In this document: positions 22,577 through 30,881 of the stretch, piece by piece | Numbering within the stretch: position 1 is the first letter of the stretch | Layout of the letters: each line of letters opens with the position of its first letter | Assembly (NCBI GenBank): GCA_035763085.1 | Contig: DASUBV010000408.1 | Location: 1 to 43,492, forward strand | From: DASUBV01 sp035763085 | GTDB taxonomy: Bacteria > Actinomycetota > Actinomycetes > Streptosporangiales > Streptosporangiaceae | Length of the DNA stretch: 43,492 nt | Reading direction: 5' to 3' | Made by a program: the position numbers and the translations under genes | The notes under the pieces: generated by a model | The model's input: the letters and a program-made list of their open reading frames with translations, nothing else | Told to the model about the DNA's origin: nothing | Database searches by the model: none

Positions 22577-23636
22577 ATTCACCTCCGACGATGAGCAGGT
22601 GGACCGGCTGTACGAGGCCGCTGCGGACGCCGACCTCCAGCCGCTGTGGCAGCTCCGCGGCCTCCTGCCTGCCGTGCCGGACGGGCTCGGCACCCATGTC
22701 TGGCGGTGGAAGGTGCTGCGGGAGCTCGCCGAGAGCTCCGGGCGGCTGATCGGGATCCATCAGGGCGGAGACCGTCGCGTGCTCTCGCTGAGCCATCCGG
22801 GCCTGGGCGGCCTTCCGTTCGCCACGCACACCCTCTGGGGCGGGATCCAGTACCTCAACCCGGGGGAGGTGGCGCCCGCGCACCGGCACAGCCCCGCCGC
22901 CTTGCGGCTGGTGCTGGAGGGCAGCGGCGTGTGGACCCTGGTCAACGGTGACGCCATCCCGATGCAGCCGGGGGACCTGGTCCTGACGCCCAGCTTCAGC
23001 TGGCATGAGCACCAGAACCCGGGCGACGAGCCGATGATCTGGTTCGACGGGCTGGACCTGCCGCTGGTCCGCAACCTTGACGCCGTGTTCTTCGAGGACG
23101 GCCCCGGCGAGCCGACCCCGGCCGGGCAGCCGGCCCTGTCGGACTCAGAGCTGCGATTTGCCGCTCGCGGCATCCTGCCAGCGTGGCCGGCGGCGCCCGC
23201 CAGCGCGGTGCAGCCGCCCGCCTCGGGCCTGCACTCCCCGCTGCTGCGCTATCCCTGGGCCGATACCGACCGGGCGCTGACTGCGCTGCTCGAGCGAGCC
23301 GGGACCGCATGGGCGGAGGTCCGGTACGCCGACCCGGCGACCGGCCGGGACATCATGCCCACCTTGCGCGCCGAGATGCTCCGGATCCGCCCCGAGGGGC
23401 GGACAAGCCGGCGCCGCACGGCCGGCAGCGCGATCGTCGTGGTCCGGTCCGGGTCCGGGGCCTCGCTGATCGGCCAGGAGCGGTGCGACTGGAGCGCCGG
23501 CGACATCTTCGTGCTGCCGTCGTGGGCTGCCGCCGACCATCACTCGGCGGAGGGCGCCGACCTGTTCATCCTCTCGGACGCGCCGGTCCTGGAAGCCATC
23601 GGGCTCGGCCGGCGCCAGGCGGAGGACGTCCGATGA
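22563..23636 (+). CDS. Gentisate 1,2-dioxygenase-like bicupin
   Basis: The 357-residue product is a second gentisate-dioxygenase-type bicupin. PFATHTLWGGIQYLNPGEVAPAHRHSPAALRLVLEGSGVWTLVNGDAIPMQPGDLVLTPSFSWHEHQN has the H-x-H and H metal ligands in the same positions as its paralogue at 20343-21455. The ring substrate may be gentisate or a related 2,5-diphenol (for example salicylate or 1-hydroxy-2-naphthoate-type substrates in other family members). The GTG at 22563 is set by GGAAGGGG. The ATG of the next gene overlaps its stop (ATGA). It is under the duplicated promoter and operator. Confidence 0.85.
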   Translation: MGAPRFTSDDEQVDRLYEAAADADLQPLWQLRGLLPAVPDGLGTHVWRWKVLRELAESSGRLIGIHQGGDRRVLSLSHPGLGGLPFATHTLWGGIQYLNPGEVAPAHRHSPAALRLVLEGSGVWTLVNGDAIPMQPGDLVLTPSFSWHEHQNPGDEPMIWFDGLDLPLVRNLDAVFFEDGPGEPTPAGQPALSDSELRFAARGILPAWPAAPASAVQPPASGLHSPLLRYPWADTDRALTALLERAGTAWAEVRYADPATGRDIMPTLRAEMLRIRPEGRTSRRRTAGSAIVVVRSGSGASLIGQERCDWSAGDIFVLPSWAAADHHSAEGADLFILSDAPVLEAIGLGRRQAEDVR

Positions 23637-24844
23637 GCGGCACGCCGGACGCCGGTGTCCTGGTCGTCGGCGCGGGCATCGGGGGCCTGTCCGCCGCGCT
23701 GGCGCTCGCGCGGGCCGGCCACGAGGTCACGGTGCTGGAGGCGGCCGCGGATCTGGCGGAGATCGGAGCCGGCATCCAGCTCGGGCCGAATGCGCTGCGG
23801 GTACTCGACTGGCTGGGCCTGCTGGACGACGTCTACAAGAACGCGGTCCACCCGCCCCGGGCGGTGATGGTGGACTCCGTGACGGGCCGGTGCATCACGG
23901 CGCTCGATTTCGGTCAGCAGTTCACCGAGCGCTATGGCTACCCCTACGTCGTCACGCACCGCAGCGACCTGCACGGCAGCCTGCTGCGCGCCTGCGAGGC
24001 CTCCGGCCGGGTGCGGATCCTGACCGGCCGGCGCGTCACCCGCGTCGGCCAGGCCGACGGCGATATGCCCGTCGTCGGCACCGCGGACGGCCAGACTCAT
24101 CGCGCCGCCGTCGTGATCGGCGCCGATGGCCTGCACTCTGTCATCCGCGAGTACGTTGTCGGCGACGGCGAGCCGCGCTGCACCGGCGACGTCGCCTACC
24201 GCGGAACCATCCCGATCGACAAGGTCAGCCGCCGGGGTGAGCCCTCGCGCGTGACCTGGTGGGTGGGCCCGCACCGGCACCTCATCCAGTACCCGATCCG
24301 CGGCGGCGAGCTGCTGAACCAGGTCGCGGTGATCGAGAGTCAGCAGTTCGTCCGGCAGGTGCCGACCTGGGGCGACCCGAGCGAGCTCGATGAGCTGTTC
24401 GCCGACAAGCATGAGGCTGTCGCCGAGGGGCTGGCGCTGATCGGTCGCGAGCGGCGCTGGGTGCTGTTCGACCGCGATCCGGTGGAGTCCTGGACCAGGG
24501 GGCGGGTCACGCTGCTCGGCGACGCCGCGCACCCGATGCTCCAGTACCTCGCACAGGGCGGCTGCCTGGCGCTCGAGGACGCGATCGTCCTCGGCGGAGC
24601 CTTCGAGCAGCATCCAGGGGACGTCGACCGTGCGCTGGCGGCCTACCAGGACGAGCGCTTGCCCAGGACCGCCCGGGCGCAGCTCGCGGCACGGGAGATG
24701 GGCAACATCGTGCATGCCAGGGGGACGACGGCGCGGCTGCGGGACGCGCTGCTCGGCGGTCGCGCGGACGACGACTTCGGGTACGTGAACTGGCTCTACT
24801 CCTACGAGTCCCCGTTCCTGCGCCGGGCCCCGGGCACCGCCTAG
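23633..24844 (+). CDS. FAD monooxygenase, probable 3-hydroxybenzoate 6-hydroxylase
   Basis: This 403-residue flavoprotein belongs to the para-hydroxybenzoate hydroxylase group. VLVVGAGIGGLSAALALARAGHEVTVLEAA is the FAD-binding GxGxxG site, VVIGADGLHSVIREYVV the DG motif and VTLLGDAAHPMLQYLAQGGCLALEDA the GD motif with its conserved ring-binding region. NAD(P)H and oxygen add a hydroxyl to an aromatic acid. Next to a gentisate-dioxygenase-type gene, the best assignment is 3-hydroxybenzoate 6-hydroxylase, which makes gentisate. Salicylate hydroxylase is the alternative and cannot be excluded. Its ATG overlaps the upstream stop. Confidence 0.82.
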   Translation: MSGTPDAGVLVVGAGIGGLSAALALARAGHEVTVLEAAADLAEIGAGIQLGPNALRVLDWLGLLDDVYKNAVHPPRAVMVDSVTGRCITALDFGQQFTERYGYPYVVTHRSDLHGSLLRACEASGRVRILTGRRVTRVGQADGDMPVVGTADGQTHRAAVVIGADGLHSVIREYVVGDGEPRCTGDVAYRGTIPIDKVSRRGEPSRVTWWVGPHRHLIQYPIRGGELLNQVAVIESQQFVRQVPTWGDPSELDELFADKHEAVAEGLALIGRERRWVLFDRDPVESWTRGRVTLLGDAAHPMLQYLAQGGCLALEDAIVLGGAFEQHPGDVDRALAAYQDERLPRTARAQLAAREMGNIVHARGTTARLRDALLGGRADDDFGYVNWLYSYESPFLRRAPGTA

Positions 24845-24881
24845 GGAGCTCCCCGTCACGATCACAGAAAGCGGTAGCCGG

Positions 24882-25769
24882 ATGCGACTGGCGAGTTTCG
24901 ACGGCCGGGTGGGCGTCGTGCAGGACGGCACGATCACCGACATCACGCCGATGATCGGCGGAACGGGCGGCCACGGGCTGAGCGCGATGCGCCGGCTGAT
25001 CGCGGCCTGGCCGGACGTCGGCGCGGCGCGGCTCGACCTCGCCGGCGCGCCCGTGTCCCGGCTCGAGGACACGCGGCTCAGCGCCCCCGTTCCCGACCCG
25101 TCGAAGATCGTCGCCGCGCCGGTCAACTACCGCGACCATCAGAGCGAGATGAATCAGGACACCCATGTCGCTGCCCTGGGCTTCTTCCTGAAGGCACCCT
25201 CGTCGGTGCTGCGGCCCGGCGGCAGCGTGGACCTGCCGTACTCCGACCGCAGATTCGACCAGGAAGGCGAGCTCGGCGTCGTGATCGGCCGGCGGGCGCG
25301 CCGGGTCGGCGCCGAGGATGCGCTTGACCACGTCTTCGGCTACACCGGCCTGCTGGACATCACCATGCGCGGCGGAGAGGACCGCTCGACCCGCAAGTCG
25401 TTCGAGACCTTCACCCCGACCGGTCCGTGGATCGTCACGGCGGGGGAGTTCGGCCGGCCCGACGACGTCGACCTGCGCTGCTGGGTCAACGGCCAGCTGC
25501 GCCAGCAGGCCAACACGCGGGACCTGATCTGGAGCGTCGCGCAGCTGATCTCCTACGCCTCCTGGGTCACGACCCTGGAGCCGGGAGACATCGTCGCCAC
25601 GGGGACGCCGGCGGGCGTGGGGCCCCTGCACGCCGGGGACACGATCGAGCTGGAGCTGGCACGGCTCGGTCAGCGGCTGCGAGTGGACGTCACCTCCGAG
25701 CACCCGGTGCCCTCGCACACCGAGGGCAAGGGGCGAGGCCCGGTGCCGCCTGCCCCGCCGGCACCATGA
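24882..25769 (+). CDS. Fumarylacetoacetate hydrolase family protein
   Basis: A 295-residue FAH-type hydrolase that starts with the short N-terminal domain MRLASFDGRVGVVQDGTI and contains IVAAPVNYRDHQSEM, RRFDQEGELGVVIG (metal-binding glutamates), FGYTGLLDITMRGGEDRSTRKSFETFTPTGPWIV and GDIVATGTPAGVGPLHAGDTIELEL. The family cleaves fumarylpyruvate, acylpyruvates or related beta-diketones. It would be the second hydrolase of this locus. The proline-rich C-terminus (GPVPPAPPAP) is unusual. It follows the monooxygenase after 37 bases, so they are probably one operon. Confidence 0.85.
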   Translation: MRLASFDGRVGVVQDGTITDITPMIGGTGGHGLSAMRRLIAAWPDVGAARLDLAGAPVSRLEDTRLSAPVPDPSKIVAAPVNYRDHQSEMNQDTHVAALGFFLKAPSSVLRPGGSVDLPYSDRRFDQEGELGVVIGRRARRVGAEDALDHVFGYTGLLDITMRGGEDRSTRKSFETFTPTGPWIVTAGEFGRPDDVDLRCWVNGQLRQQANTRDLIWSVAQLISYASWVTTLEPGDIVATGTPAGVGPLHAGDTIELELARLGQRLRVDVTSEHPVPSHTEGKGRGPVPPAPPAP

Positions 25770-25866
25770 CGGCCGGCTCCGTGCTGGCGCGGCCCGCGCA
25801 GGCCGGCGCGAGCACTCGCTGAGCGGCGTCCCGGTGCCCGCGCCGGGCTCCGCGCGCCGCCGGCCC

Positions 25867-25887
25867 GCTCGCCGCCCGCCGGCGAGC
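25867..25887. terminator. Hairpin between the convergent FAH and MarR genes
   Basis: GCTCGCCG (25867-25874) pairs perfectly with CGGCGAGC (25880-25887) across a five-base loop. It lies just past the end of the MarR gene and about 100 bases past the FAH stop, in a convergent gap with no coding sense. No U-run follows; actinomycete terminators often lack one. Confidence 0.5.
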
Positions 25888-25895
25888 GCGCCGCC

Positions 25896-26927
25896 TCAGG
25901 CTTGGCCGGAGATGCGCGCCAGCTTGCCCATCAGGGACAGGAACACCTCTGCCTGGCCGCCGGACAGGGGCGTGAGCAGCTCCCGCTGGACGCGCACGAC
26001 CGCGGACTCGTGCTGCAGGAGCGCTTCCCGGCCCGGCGGCGTGAGCTGCAGCAGGTTCCGGCGGCCGTCCTCGGGGTCGCGCGTGCGGCGGACCAGCCCG
26101 CGCGACACCATCCGGGTGAGGATGTTGCCGCCCGTGGACTTGTCCAGCGACGCGTGCTGGCCCAGAGTCCGCTGGTCGATGTCGGGGTAGACGTCCAGCA
26201 CCATCAGGACCGCGAACTGCATGGAGGTGAGCCGGGGGCCGACATGCTCGCTCCACAAGAGCGTGTGCACCTGCTGGGACCGCCGGATCAGGTGACCGGG
26301 CGCCGTCGGCAGGTGCAGGGGCGGCAGGCCCGCGGGCCAGCCGGCGACCGGCTCGGCCGCGTCGCCGGCGGGCGGCCGCCGGGGCGGCGAGCCGCGGAAG
26401 GCCACCAGGCGCAGCAGGGTCAGGCAGGTCGACTGCGCGTCGGGCGGCAGCGGCGCCATGACCTCCTGCTGGACCCTGATCGCGGCCGGCGAGGCGCCCA
26501 GCATCGTCGCCACGCCACTGCCGGTCGGGCGGACGACCTTGCGCCGGCCGTCGTCGGGGTGCGGGGCCTCCACGAGATGACCCCGCTTCCCCAGGCGGCG
26601 CAGGACATCGGCGACATTCGACTTGTCCAGCGAGATGGCCTCGACGATGCTGCGCTGGTCCATCCCGGGCCGGGCCGCCAGCGACAGGAGCAGCGCGTAC
26701 TGGACCGACGTCAGCCCCGGTCCGACCTGCTGCTGCCAGATGCGCTCGTGGACCTGCTGGGCACGGCGGATCAGGTGACCTGGTGTCGTGCTCAGCGGGA
26801 TGAGGCCGGCATGGCGGCCCGGCAGGCCGGGCGCCGGCCCGCGGGCTTCCGCGGAGGTGCCGGCGTTCCCCGCACTGTCGGCCACCCCGGCGGCCTTCCC
26901 CGTCCCGGCCCGCTGCAGCGTCGTCAC
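25896..26927 (-). CDS. Tandem MarR-family regulator (two fused MarR domains)
   Basis: This 343-residue protein contains two complete MarR domains in one chain. Domain 1 (about 48-178) and domain 2 (about 208-341) each begin PGHLIRRxQQVH and align throughout: VGPxLTSxQ, DQRxxxxxxSLDKS as the recognition region, a wing H/RDPDDGRR, and a last helix ending in L-L-R/G-K-L. A Pro/Gly/Ala linker (about 179-207) joins them. MarR proteins normally act as homodimers of about 150 residues, so this is a covalent pseudo-dimer. It may bind an asymmetric operator. It is divergent from the ABC importer whose operator matches that of the second catabolic set. Confidence 0.85.
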   Translation of the reverse strand: MTTLQRAGTGKAAGVADSAGNAGTSAEARGPAPGLPGRHAGLIPLSTTPGHLIRRAQQVHERIWQQQVGPGLTSVQYALLLSLAARPGMDQRSIVEAISLDKSNVADVLRRLGKRGHLVEAPHPDDGRRKVVRPTGSGVATMLGASPAAIRVQQEVMAPLPPDAQSTCLTLLRLVAFRGSPPRRPPAGDAAEPVAGWPAGLPPLHLPTAPGHLIRRSQQVHTLLWSEHVGPRLTSMQFAVLMVLDVYPDIDQRTLGQHASLDKSTGGNILTRMVSRGLVRRTRDPEDGRRNLLQLTPPGREALLQHESAVVRVQRELLTPLSGGQAEVFLSLMGKLARISGQA

Positions 26928-27034
26928 AGGCTTTAGATTCTCACGCCGTCACGCTCGCCCGCCAAGCGGTGGCCGTCAGTGGCACCGCCCCGGCACTGGC
27001 CGGCCGGCGGCCCCGGCCGGCTGGGCGGAGGCTC

Positions 27035-27159
27035 TTGACGGGCGCTTCGGCTGGCCGCTAGGGTCCTCCAAATAGGACGTACACGGAGCAATCATCCGTG
27101 TCTCTGACGTGGCGAAATGCCGGGCGACGCTTGGAAGGGGCCGCAGTGGGCGCACCACG
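27035..27159 (+). promoter_or_regulatory. Duplicated promoter, operator and translation leader, copy B
   Basis: TTGACG (27035-27040) and TAGGGT (27059-27064) have the same 18-base spacing as copy A. ATAGGACGTA then CACGGAGCAAT follows at 27072-27092 (two changes from copy A). At 27133-27159 GGAAGGGGCCGC, GTG and the codons for Met-Gly-Ala-Pro-Arg match copy A with one mismatch in 27 bases. It controls the ABC importer operon. Together with copy A it defines a shared regulon. Confidence 0.65.
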
Positions 27160-28036
27160 GACGGCCGCCGGCGTCACAGCGGCCGGCGATCCCGGATCTG
27201 CTCTGGACGAGGCATCGCCCGCCACCGGCCGCGGGCCGGCAGGTGGCGGGGGCTCCCGGTCCCGCCCGGGCGCCCGGTGGCGGCGCCGACTGCGGCCCGT
27301 GGCCGGCGTGGCCGTGGCCATCGGGATCTGGGCGGCGCTCACCTCCGGCGGGATCGTGAAAACCGCCAACCTGCCCACCGTGGGCGCGGTCGTGACCGGC
27401 GTCGCCGGCTCCTGGCACAGTCTGCTCAGTGGCCTCACCGGCACGCTGGAGAGCTGGGCCATCGGCCTGTGCGTCGCCGCGGTGGCCGGGGCGGCACTCG
27501 GGCTGTTCGTCGGGCTCTCCCGGCTGGCCGAGGCATCTACCGAGGTAATCGTGCGCATGATGCGGCCGCTGCCGTCCCTGGCGCTGATCCCGGTGGCGAT
27601 CCTCATCGCCGGCCTGGGCGTGACGATGACCGCGGGCCTGGTGGCTTTCGCTGCGTTCTGGCCGGTGTTCATCAACAGCCGCTACGCGATTCACCAGATC
27701 GAGCCCCGGCTGCTCGACACCGGCCGGGCACTGGGCCTGCGCCGCTGGGGCCTGATCAGGCGCGTGGTGCTGCCCGCCGCTGCGCCGGCCATGGCGACCG
27801 GGCTGCGGATCTCCGTCGGGCTCGCGGTCGTGGTCACCGTGTCGGTGGAGCTGGTCGCCGGCACCGGCGGCCTGGGCGGATACGTCCTGGTGGCGGAGCA
27901 GAGCGGGAACATCGGCCAGATGTACGCCGGCGTGATCGCGGGCGGGATCCTGGGCTGGGCGCTCAACTCCCTGTCACTCATCGTGACCAGGAGGCTCATT
28001 CCCTGGGAGCAGGCGGCAGCGGAAAGGGCGCGATGA
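27146..28036 (+). CDS. ABC transporter permease, NitT/TauT (SsuC) type
   Basis: The GTG at 27146, preceded by GGAAGGGG, gives 296 residues; the frame is open to 27098. The protein has a cytoplasmic N-terminal stretch of about 50 residues and then the membrane core: VAGVAVAIGIWAALTS, WAIGLCVAAVAGAALGLFVG, and the EAA-type coupling loop IEPRLLDTGRALGLRRWGLIRRVVLPAAAPAMATGLRISVGLAVVVTVSVELVAG. It belongs to the BPD_transp_1 family used by importers of nitrate, taurine, sulfonates and aromatic acids. It overlaps the next permease by four bases (ATGA), so they probably form a heterodimer. Confidence 0.9.
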   Translation: MGAPRTAAGVTAAGDPGSALDEASPATGRGPAGGGGSRSRPGARWRRRLRPVAGVAVAIGIWAALTSGGIVKTANLPTVGAVVTGVAGSWHSLLSGLTGTLESWAIGLCVAAVAGAALGLFVGLSRLAEASTEVIVRMMRPLPSLALIPVAILIAGLGVTMTAGLVAFAAFWPVFINSRYAIHQIEPRLLDTGRALGLRRWGLIRRVVLPAAAPAMATGLRISVGLAVVVTVSVELVAGTGGLGGYVLVAEQSGNIGQMYAGVIAGGILGWALNSLSLIVTRRLIPWEQAAAERAR

Positions 28037-28857
28037 GCGCAGCAGCAGGAACTCAGGCCCGCACCGGGCGCAGGCGCGCCGGGTGGCGTCACGCCCTGGG
28101 CTACCGCGTGCTCGGCTGGGTCGGCCTCGCCGTGGCACTGGGACTGTGGCAGCTCCTGTCCGTTCTCCTGCACAAGACGATCTTCCCGACGTTCTCCGGC
28201 TCCATCGCCGTCGTGGGCGAGCTGCTCACGGGCAAGGTCCTGACCGAGGACATCCTCCCCTCGGTCTTCCGTGCCCTGGCCGGCTTTGCGATCAGCGCGG
28301 TGCTGGGCATCGTGGTCGGCCTCACGCTGGGCTACATCCGCTGGCTCGGCGACTACTGCTCTGCCGTGCTCGATTTCCTGCGCTCCGTCCCCTCCCCGCT
28401 GCTCGTCCCGCTGGCGCTGCTGGTCATGGGCCTGGGCGCCAAGATGGTGATCGCCGTCATCGTCTCGGCCGCGGTGTGGCCGGTCCTGCTGAACGCCTTC
28501 GACGCCGCCCGCCGCATTGAGCCGCTCTACCTCGACACCGCGCGGATCTGCGGGCTGCGCGGCTTCGGCCTGTTCCGCCGCATCCTGCTGCCGGCCACGC
28601 TGCCGGCCATCTTCGCGGGCCTGCGGGTGGCCCTCAGCGTCTCGCTCGCGGTCCTCGTGGTGGCCGAGATCCTCGGCGCCAGCTCGGGTATCGGGTTCTT
28701 CATCCAGAACGCGCAGCAGACCTTTGCCGTGCCCCAGACGTACGCGGGCGTGATCATCTTCGCCTGCCTCGGCTGGCTCTTCGACACCTTGTTCCTGTTC
28801 CTGGAGCGCCGGCTGCTGGCCTGGGAACGCGCGCTAGCCGGAGGTATGCGTGTCTGA
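28033..28857 (+). CDS. ABC transporter permease, second subunit
   Basis: The 274-residue protein starts at ATG 28033, overlapping the end of the first permease. It has the same plan: helices VLGWVGLAVALGLWQLLSVLL and FAISAVLGIVVGLTLGYIR, and the coupling loop IEPLYLDTARICGLRGFGLFRRILLPATLPAIFAGLRVALSVSLAVLVVAEILGASSGIGFFIQ. It is a close relative of the first permease, but not identical, which fits a heterodimer. The stop overlaps the start of the ATPase gene by eight bases. The paired architecture is typical of the SsuABC/NitT group. Confidence 0.9.
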   Translation: MSAAAGTQARTGRRRAGWRHALGYRVLGWVGLAVALGLWQLLSVLLHKTIFPTFSGSIAVVGELLTGKVLTEDILPSVFRALAGFAISAVLGIVVGLTLGYIRWLGDYCSAVLDFLRSVPSPLLVPLALLVMGLGAKMVIAVIVSAAVWPVLLNAFDAARRIEPLYLDTARICGLRGFGLFRRILLPATLPAIFAGLRVALSVSLAVLVVAEILGASSGIGFFIQNAQQTFAVPQTYAGVIIFACLGWLFDTLFLFLERRLLAWERALAGGMRV

Positions 28858-29716
28858 CTCGACATCCGCGCCGGAGACTGCTCGCCCTGCACCGGAGCGA
28901 GCCGGGGAGCCCCTGCTCGACGTCTCGGGCCTGTGCAAGAGCCTGACCGCCGCCGACGGCAGCGTGGTGGAGGTGAGCCGGGACATCACGCTCTCGCTGA
29001 GGGAGGGCGAGTTCGTGTCCGTCGTCGGGCCCTCGGGGGCGGGCAAGACCACTTTGCTGCGGGCCATCAGCGGCCTGGCGAAGCCGGACCGCGGGACGGT
29101 GCGGCACCGGGGCGAAGTCCTCACCGACGTCCCCGGCTGGCTGTCCATCGTCTTCCAGGAGTACAACAAGACGCTCTTCCCGTGGCTGAGCGTCAGCAAG
29201 AACGTGCTGCTCGCGGTGAGGTCCCTGGCCAAGGCGGACGCGCGGGCCAGGACGATGGAGGCGCTGGAGCTCGTCGGCCTGGCGGAGTTTTCCGAGCGCT
29301 ACCCGTGGGAGCTGTCCGGCGGCATGCAGCAGCGCGTTGCGCTGGCCCGCGCCATGGTGAGCCAGCCCGAGCTGCTCATGATGGACGAGCCCTTCGCCTC
29401 GGTGGACGCGCTGACCCGGACCAGTCTCGAGGACATGGTGCTGCGCCTGTGGGCGGAAGGGGGATTCGCGGCCCTGCTGGTCACCCACGACATCGGTGAG
29501 GCCGTCTACCTCAGCGACCGGGTCCTGGTGCTCTCCGCCCGGCCGTCGACGGTGCTGACCGAGATCCACATCGACCTGCCGCGACCCAGGAACCGGGCAA
29601 CGCGCGCCCGGCCCAGGTTCCACGAACTGGCGGAGACGGTTCTTTCCTACATCGAACACCGAGCAGACGCGGCGGGGCGGACTGCCCCCGGCGCATCCCT
29701 ACTTCCAGGCAACTAG
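28850..29716 (+). CDS. ABC transporter ATPase, NitT/TauT type
   Basis: The 288-residue ATPase has all the nucleotide-binding motifs: Walker A GPSGAGKTT, Q-loop VFQEYNKTLFPWLSV, signature LSGGMQQR, Walker B LLMMDEPFASVDALTR and H-loop LLVTHDIGEAVYLSDRVLVL. The FPWLSV after the Q-loop is typical of the NitT/SsuB/TauB subgroup. It starts at GTG 28850, inside the end of the second permease gene. A C-terminal extension after PRPRNRATRARPRF is usual in the subgroup. It drives import together with the two permeases and the lipoprotein that follows after 17 bases. Confidence 0.92.
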   Translation: MSDSTSAPETARPAPERAGEPLLDVSGLCKSLTAADGSVVEVSRDITLSLREGEFVSVVGPSGAGKTTLLRAISGLAKPDRGTVRHRGEVLTDVPGWLSIVFQEYNKTLFPWLSVSKNVLLAVRSLAKADARARTMEALELVGLAEFSERYPWELSGGMQQRVALARAMVSQPELLMMDEPFASVDALTRTSLEDMVLRLWAEGGFAALLVTHDIGEAVYLSDRVLVLSARPSTVLTEIHIDLPRPRNRATRARPRFHELAETVLSYIEHRADAAGRTAPGASLLPGN

Positions 29717-29733
29717 GTGGTGAGCACTACATC

Positions 29734-30750
29734 ATGAAGCAGATCAGGTTCCGAGCAGTGCGCCCGGGCCGGGCGGCTACCGCGCTGGCAGGCGCGCTGG
29801 GCGCCACGCTCGCCGTCGCAGCCTGCGGCGGGTCCGGCTCCACGGCGGCGGACTCCAACGGCGTCACCACGATCACCGTCGGCATCCCCGCGGCCGTCAC
29901 GGCAGACGCCGTCCAGATCGCGCAGGACAACGGGTACTTCCGCCAGCACCACCTGAAGGTCGACATCAAGACGCTGAACGGCGGAGCCGGGACCGTTCCC
30001 GCGCTGCAGAGCGGCGCCATCCAGGTCGCGCAGTCGAATGTGCTGTCGGAGATCCAGGGCGCGGCCCACGGACTCGCGGTGCCGTGCTTCGCCGGGGCGT
30101 TCGATCTCACCGATCCCGGCACGGGCAACGTCGGGCTGATCCCGCTCGTCGCCGGGGCCAGGTCCGGGATCACCAAGCCGTCGGACCTGGCCGGCAAGAC
30201 CATTGCGCTGAATGCCACCGGCGGCGTGAACCAGCTGATGATGGACGCGTGGCTGAAGCAGCAGGGCGTGGATTTCCACAGCGTCCACTACATCGCCATG
30301 GAGTTCCCGGACATGCCTCAGGCGATCACCGCCGGCCGGGTCGATGCGGCCGTGATGGTGGAGCCGTTCGGCACGCAGGTGGTGCACCAGGGCGCCCGGC
30401 TCATCAGCGGGTACCTGGAGGGCAACATCCAGGGGCACCCGATCTTCAGCTGCTGGAACGGCAGCGCGGACTGGCTCAAGAAGAATGCCGCGGCAGCCCG
30501 CAACTTCATCGCCGCGATCACGCAGGCTAACGACTTCATCAACAACCAGCCGGACCAGTTCCGGACCTGGCTGCAGAAGAACTCGCAGATCCCGGCTGCC
30601 GTCATCAAGGACATCGCGCTCCCCAGGTTCACCACCGACATGAGCAATGCGGACGTGACAGGCTGGGAGAAGGCGGCGCAGGCGTACGGAATCGTGACCG
30701 GCCCGAGCGTGGACACCGCAGATGTCTACGCGCCGATCTCCGGTTCCTGA
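29734..30750 (+). CDS. ABC transporter substrate-binding lipoprotein (NMT1/SsuA-like)
   Basis: The 338-residue protein has a lipoprotein signal: basic RFRAVRPGR, a hydrophobic stretch and the lipobox LAVAAC with Cys31. The mature part has the two-lobed NMT1/THI5-like fold: TTITVGIPAAVTADAVQIAQDNGYFRQHHLKVDIKTLNGGAGTVPALQSGAIQVAQSN, then GKTIALNATGGVNQLMMDAWLKQQGVD and AVMVEPFGTQVVHQGARL. It is the receptor of the importer encoded just upstream. Given the cluster, the ligand is probably an aromatic acid or sulfonate-like anion; the sequence does not tell which. Confidence 0.88.
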   Translation: MKQIRFRAVRPGRAATALAGALGATLAVAACGGSGSTAADSNGVTTITVGIPAAVTADAVQIAQDNGYFRQHHLKVDIKTLNGGAGTVPALQSGAIQVAQSNVLSEIQGAAHGLAVPCFAGAFDLTDPGTGNVGLIPLVAGARSGITKPSDLAGKTIALNATGGVNQLMMDAWLKQQGVDFHSVHYIAMEFPDMPQAITAGRVDAAVMVEPFGTQVVHQGARLISGYLEGNIQGHPIFSCWNGSADWLKKNAAAARNFIAAITQANDFINNQPDQFRTWLQKNSQIPAAVIKDIALPRFTTDMSNADVTGWEKAAQAYGIVTGPSVDTADVYAPISGS

Positions 30751-30771
30751 TCTGCCGCCAGTGCCGACATC

Positions 30772-30809
30772 ATGCCGGCCTCCGGCGCCCGCGCGCGGGA
30801 GGCCGGCAT
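30772..30809. terminator. Hairpin after the ABC importer operon
   Basis: ATGCCGGCCTCC (30772-30783) pairs perfectly over 12 bases with GGAGGCCGGCAT (30798-30809). It lies just past the lipoprotein stop and may end or attenuate transcription before the decarboxylase genes. Confidence 0.65.
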
Positions 30810-30881
30810 CGGCCTGCGGGCGCCGGGCTGGCCGGCTGTCCCGGACGTGTCCCCACCGAACTCGCGCGCCTGGAGGCGAGC

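Noticed and set aside
23540..25126. 528-residue minus-strand frame over the hydroxylase
   Set aside because: The plus strand carries the FAD motifs and overlapping starts; the antisense product is compositionally random.
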